Origin: an uncultured Flavobacteriaceae bacterium
GTDB lineage: Bacteria > Bacteroidota > Bacteroidia > Flavobacteriales > Flavobacteriaceae
Direction: 5' to 3'
Assembly: GCA_913061125.1 (NCBI GenBank)
Contig: CAJXUB010000001.1
Coordinates: 46,424-110,423 of the forward strand
Length of the DNA stretch: 64,000 bases
Below the pieces are notes generated by a model that had not been told where the DNA came from, searched no databases, and was given only the letters and a program-made list of their open reading frames with translations. Of this stretch, positions 61,547 through 64,000 are shown in pieces (positions within the stretch are counted from its first letter, which is position 1; each line of letters begins with the position of its first letter). The position numbers and the translations under genes were made by a program.

Positions 61547-62340
61547 CCCCCAACGTCCAGCCCAACCACCAAGCCCTCATTACTTCGTACATTGAACACA
61601 GTATCGTCTTCAAAAATAAGATATTGACCTTTGACTCCAACAAGCGTTCCACTAAATTCTGGTGTTTTTATCAAGTTTAAACTTTTGGGAGTTTCAGGGT
61701 ATTTTTGAACAGGAAACTTCAAGCGCAAGGGCTCTTTATTTTGTAATACATAGGGGCGAACCTCCTCTGGCAAATGCTGAATCAATTGATGCCGCCATTG
61801 TTTTAAATCCTCCGAACTGGCATCGCCTTTAAGCATCTGACGCCAGTTGGTTTTATCGCTAACAAATTGTTTTAGAACCACCTCGGCAACACCGGCTAAA
61901 TATCGGTTAGGAACCTCTAAAATTTCTAACGCCTCTTGCGCCCCTTGGTCTATCCAACGGGTTGGAACTTGAGTTTTCCGAGTCACCCCCACTTTCACAT
62001 TGCTTGAGTTGGCCAAATACACAATATGGGGTTGCAATTGTACCTGTTTTTCGTAAGACAAATCCCGTTCTTCAATATTCAAATGCGCTTTACTGAGTTC
62101 AGGACGCATAATCCAATCTGCTGTTTGAGGCAATTCAAAAAAACACGATTTACAAAACCCTTGACGAAAAGTAGGCTCCATACTCCCGCAACTCAAACAT
62201 TCGTATCCCACAAATTTCAGCGTGATTTTCTTTTGAATCAACTGATGAACCTGAATAAAAGCCCCTCCAATCCTCAAAAAATAATTGATCGGGCTTGAAA
62301 ACTCCGTTTTCATTTTTGTAAGAACACCTTGATACAGCAT
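61543..62340 (-). CDS. DUF2797 family protein with a zinc-ribbon-like Cys cluster
   Basis: The 265-residue protein matches DUF2797, which is common in flavobacteria and has no known role. After LTLKF-type strands it carries four cysteines in two pairs (CLSCGSMEPTFRQGFCKSCFF, residues about 50-70), most probably a zinc site. The VKVGVTRKTQVPTRWIDQGA segment resembles a GIY-YIG-like core in layout. The C-terminus is an OB-like stretch (GTLVGVKGQYLIFEDDTVFNVRS). I keep the ATG at 62340 because the family usually begins with a YxGVLxKM string, as here. Confidence 0.85.
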   Translation of the reverse strand: MLYQGVLTKMKTEFSSPINYFLRIGGAFIQVHQLIQKKITLKFVGYECLSCGSMEPTFRQGFCKSCFFELPQTADWIMRPELSKAHLNIEERDLSYEKQVQLQPHIVYLANSSNVKVGVTRKTQVPTRWIDQGAQEALEILEVPNRYLAGVAEVVLKQFVSDKTNWRQMLKGDASSEDLKQWRHQLIQHLPEEVRPYVLQNKEPLRLKFPVQKYPETPKSLNLIKTPEFSGTLVGVKGQYLIFEDDTVFNVRSNEGLVVGLDVGG

Positions 62341-62385
62341 TGAGATTTTTTGTTACTTTTAGCCTTGTAAATATATGTAATTTTT

Positions 62386-63897
62386 ATGCCAATCCCATTA
62401 GTCAATTCGGTTGCAAGTTGGTTTTTAAAAAAACGGTTTCATCAAATTGAATTGTTTTTAAAATACCCCTATGAAGTTCAAAATGAGCTTCTTATGAATC
62501 TTTTAGATTTGTCAAAGCACACGGAATTTGGACAACAATATGATTTTAAATCCATACGAACATACCGCGAATTTGCAGCGCGTGTTCCCGTTTCAACGTA
62601 TGAAAATTACCACCATTGGATCCAACGGTCGCGACAAGGTGAGCAAAACCTGTTTTGGCCAAAGCCCATAAAATGGTTTGCAAAATCCAGTGGTACAACC
62701 AATACAAAAAGTAAATTTATCCCTGTGAGTAATGCAGCTCTCGAAGATTGTCACTATGCTGCAGGCAAGGATTTATTGTGTATGTATCTTAACAACAACC
62801 CGAATTCCGAATTGTTTAACGGAAAAAATTTGCGGTTGGGCGGGAGTAAAGAATTGTACGAAGAAAACGGAACTGTATTTGGCGATCTTTCCGCTATTTT
62901 GATTGACAATATGCCATTTTGGGCCGAATTCAGTAGTACCCCCAGCAATAAGGTCTCACTAATGAGCGATTGGAACACCAAAATGCAGGCCATTGTAGAT
63001 GAAACTGTCAATGAAAATGTGACCAGTTTGGCAGGTGTTCCGTCCTGGATGTTGGTCTTATTGAATCAAGTTTTGGAAACTTCCGGCCAATCAAATCTGT
63101 TGGACATCTGGCCCAATTTAGAAGTCTATTTCCATGGCGGTGTTAGTTTTATGCCATACGTGGGACAGTACAAAAAAATTATCCCAAAAAAAGACTTTAA
63201 TTACTACGAAACCTATAATGCTTCCGAAGGATTTTTTGCTATTCAGGATCAAAACAACTCGAATGAACTTCTACTGATGTTGGACTATGGGATTTTTTAT
63301 GAGTTTATTCCTATGGATACTTATGGAACCTCAGAAGAAAAAATTATTCCTTTGCATGAGGTTGAAAAAGGGAAAAATTACGCCATGATTATCACGACTA
63401 ATGCAGGTTTGTGGCGGTACAAAATTGGAGATACTGTCAAGTTTACGTGCATCGATCCGTATCGAATTAAAGTCACAGGACGAACCAAGCATTTTATCAA
63501 TGCCTTTGGAGAAGAACTTATTATTGAAAATACGGAAAAGGCGCTTCAAAATATTTCGAAAAAAATGAACTTTGAGATTAGCGATTATACCGTAGCTCCA
63601 ATTTTTATGAAAGGTAATGAAAAGGGCGCACACGAGTGGTTAATTGAATTTAAAACCCCTCCCGAAGACCTGAACTATTTTACAGAGCTATTGGACAATG
63701 CTTTGAAAGCATTGAATTCGGATTATGAAGCCAAACGCTATAATAATATGACGCTGAATCCTCCAAAAATAAACATCGCGCGAACGGGGCTTTTTCACGA
63801 CTGGTTAAAACGTAAAAATAAACTCGGCGGACAGCACAAAGTACCGCGACTTTCAAATTCAAGAGAATTTTTAGAAGAACTATTTAATCTCTTTTAG
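62386..63897 (+). CDS. GH3-type acyl-acid amido synthetase-like protein
   Basis: The family is named after the plant auxin-responsive GH3 proteins, which adenylate carboxylic acids and join them to amino acids. It has nothing to do with glycosidase family GH3. The 503-residue protein keeps the three ATP-binding motifs: KSSGTTNTKSKFIPVS (about 105), YYETYNASEGFFAIQ (about 295) and VTGRTKHFINAFGEELI (about 365). It stands alone on the plus strand and the native substrate in bacteria is unknown. A tail of about 100 bp to the window end has no gene. Confidence 0.9.
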   Translation: MPIPLVNSVASWFLKKRFHQIELFLKYPYEVQNELLMNLLDLSKHTEFGQQYDFKSIRTYREFAARVPVSTYENYHHWIQRSRQGEQNLFWPKPIKWFAKSSGTTNTKSKFIPVSNAALEDCHYAAGKDLLCMYLNNNPNSELFNGKNLRLGGSKELYEENGTVFGDLSAILIDNMPFWAEFSSTPSNKVSLMSDWNTKMQAIVDETVNENVTSLAGVPSWMLVLLNQVLETSGQSNLLDIWPNLEVYFHGGVSFMPYVGQYKKIIPKKDFNYYETYNASEGFFAIQDQNNSNELLLMLDYGIFYEFIPMDTYGTSEEKIIPLHEVEKGKNYAMIITTNAGLWRYKIGDTVKFTCIDPYRIKVTGRTKHFINAFGEELIIENTEKALQNISKKMNFEISDYTVAPIFMKGNEKGAHEWLIEFKTPPEDLNYFTELLDNALKALNSDYEAKRYNNMTLNPPKINIARTGLFHDWLKRKNKLGGQHKVPRLSNSREFLEELFNLF

Positions 63898-63953
63898 AAT
63901 GTGGTTGCTTTAAAACAAATCTGTCATCCACCAAAAATCCATGTGAATCAACT

Positions 63954-63976
63954 ACCTCGGGGCAAGCCCACGAGGT
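63954..63976. repeat. GC-rich hairpin near the right edge, possible REP-like element
   Basis: ACCTCG-GGGC-AA-GCCC-A-CGAGGT forms a stem of ten pairs with one unpaired base. It is not followed by a T tract on the plus strand (ATTCAAAGG), so it is not a plain terminator. GC-rich imperfect palindromes of this kind often occur in several copies in a genome. Only one is in this window. Confidence 0.4.
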
Positions 63977-64000
63977 ATTCAAAGGAAACTATTTTAAACA

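Noticed and set aside
62386-63897. Assigning this gene to glycoside hydrolase family 3 because of the name GH3
   Set aside because: The motifs are those of adenylating amido synthetases. The true glycosidase of family 3 is at 20494-22755.

Overview
The window looks like a chromosome segment of a marine member of the Flavobacteriaceae (Bacteroidota). The evidence is low GC content, AT-rich intergenic DNA, -7 elements of the Bacteroidota type (TAnnTTTG), SusC/SusD pairs, GLPGLI proteins, flavobacterial secreted lipoproteins, and a beta-1,3-glucan (laminarin-type) utilisation locus. A genus near Formosa is my guess from the glucan locus. The sequence alone does not settle it.

Layout. 1-4.0 kb (minus): a truncated outer-membrane beta-barrel receptor behind two tandem GLPGLI genes. 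4.1-5.5 kb (plus): a secreted protein and a deoxynucleoside kinase. 5.6-9.1 kb (minus): membrane pyrophosphatase HppA and the PDH E1 beta subunit. 9.2-15.9 kb (plus): etfB-etfA, a bifunctional nuclease, a nucleoside transporter, thyA-folA, fabD, lspA. 15.9-19.7 kb: a secreted amidohydrolase, a DegT-type sugar aminotransferase and Kdo transferase. 19.7-34.5 kb (minus): the glucan locus. Read in the direction of transcription it is a membrane-spanning regulator, SusC, SusD, two surface lipoproteins that probably bind glycan, GH16, GH3, GH16. SusCD and the surface proteins capture the polymer, the lipoprotein GH16 cuts it outside the cell, and GH16 plus the GH3 beta-glucosidase finish the oligosaccharides.

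34.5-39.7 kb holds the most unusual part. A LytTR response regulator and a LytS-type kinase are divergently encoded. Around them lie three near-identical 58-bp blocks, each with three direct repeats at a 20-bp period that resemble LytTR half-sites. One block faces an OmpA/TSP3 gene. The other two each sit exactly 28 bp from a -7-like element that leads into a short stretch of about 72 nt closed by a terminator hairpin. I read these as a pair of unannotated small RNA genes in a LytTR regulon.

39.7-43.8 kb (plus): a TetR regulator with its own operator, a small membrane protein, a SulP transporter, a beta-carbonic anhydrase and a DUF2490 barrel, probably an inorganic-carbon uptake operon. 43.9-44.9 kb: a GT2 glycosyltransferase. 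45.0-53.7 kb (minus): a nine-gene, tightly overlapping arginine operon (GNAT-argG-argC-proC-argD-argF'-argB-argE-argH) with a GC-rich, possibly structured leader. Its carbamoyltransferase belongs to the acetyl/succinyl-ornithine type. 54.1-56.1 kb: three NTF2-like lipoproteins. 56.2-56.3 kb: tRNA-Leu(UAA) and tRNA-Gly(GCC). 56.4-63.9 kb: mutS, a TrmH-type methyltransferase, a folK-deoxynucleoside kinase fusion, a queuosine-precursor transporter, a DUF2797 protein and a GH3-type amido synthetase-like protein.

Starts were moved from the ORF track where a signal peptide, family N-terminus or promoter position favoured another codon. The ORF track omits the gene cut by the left edge because it has no stop in the window.
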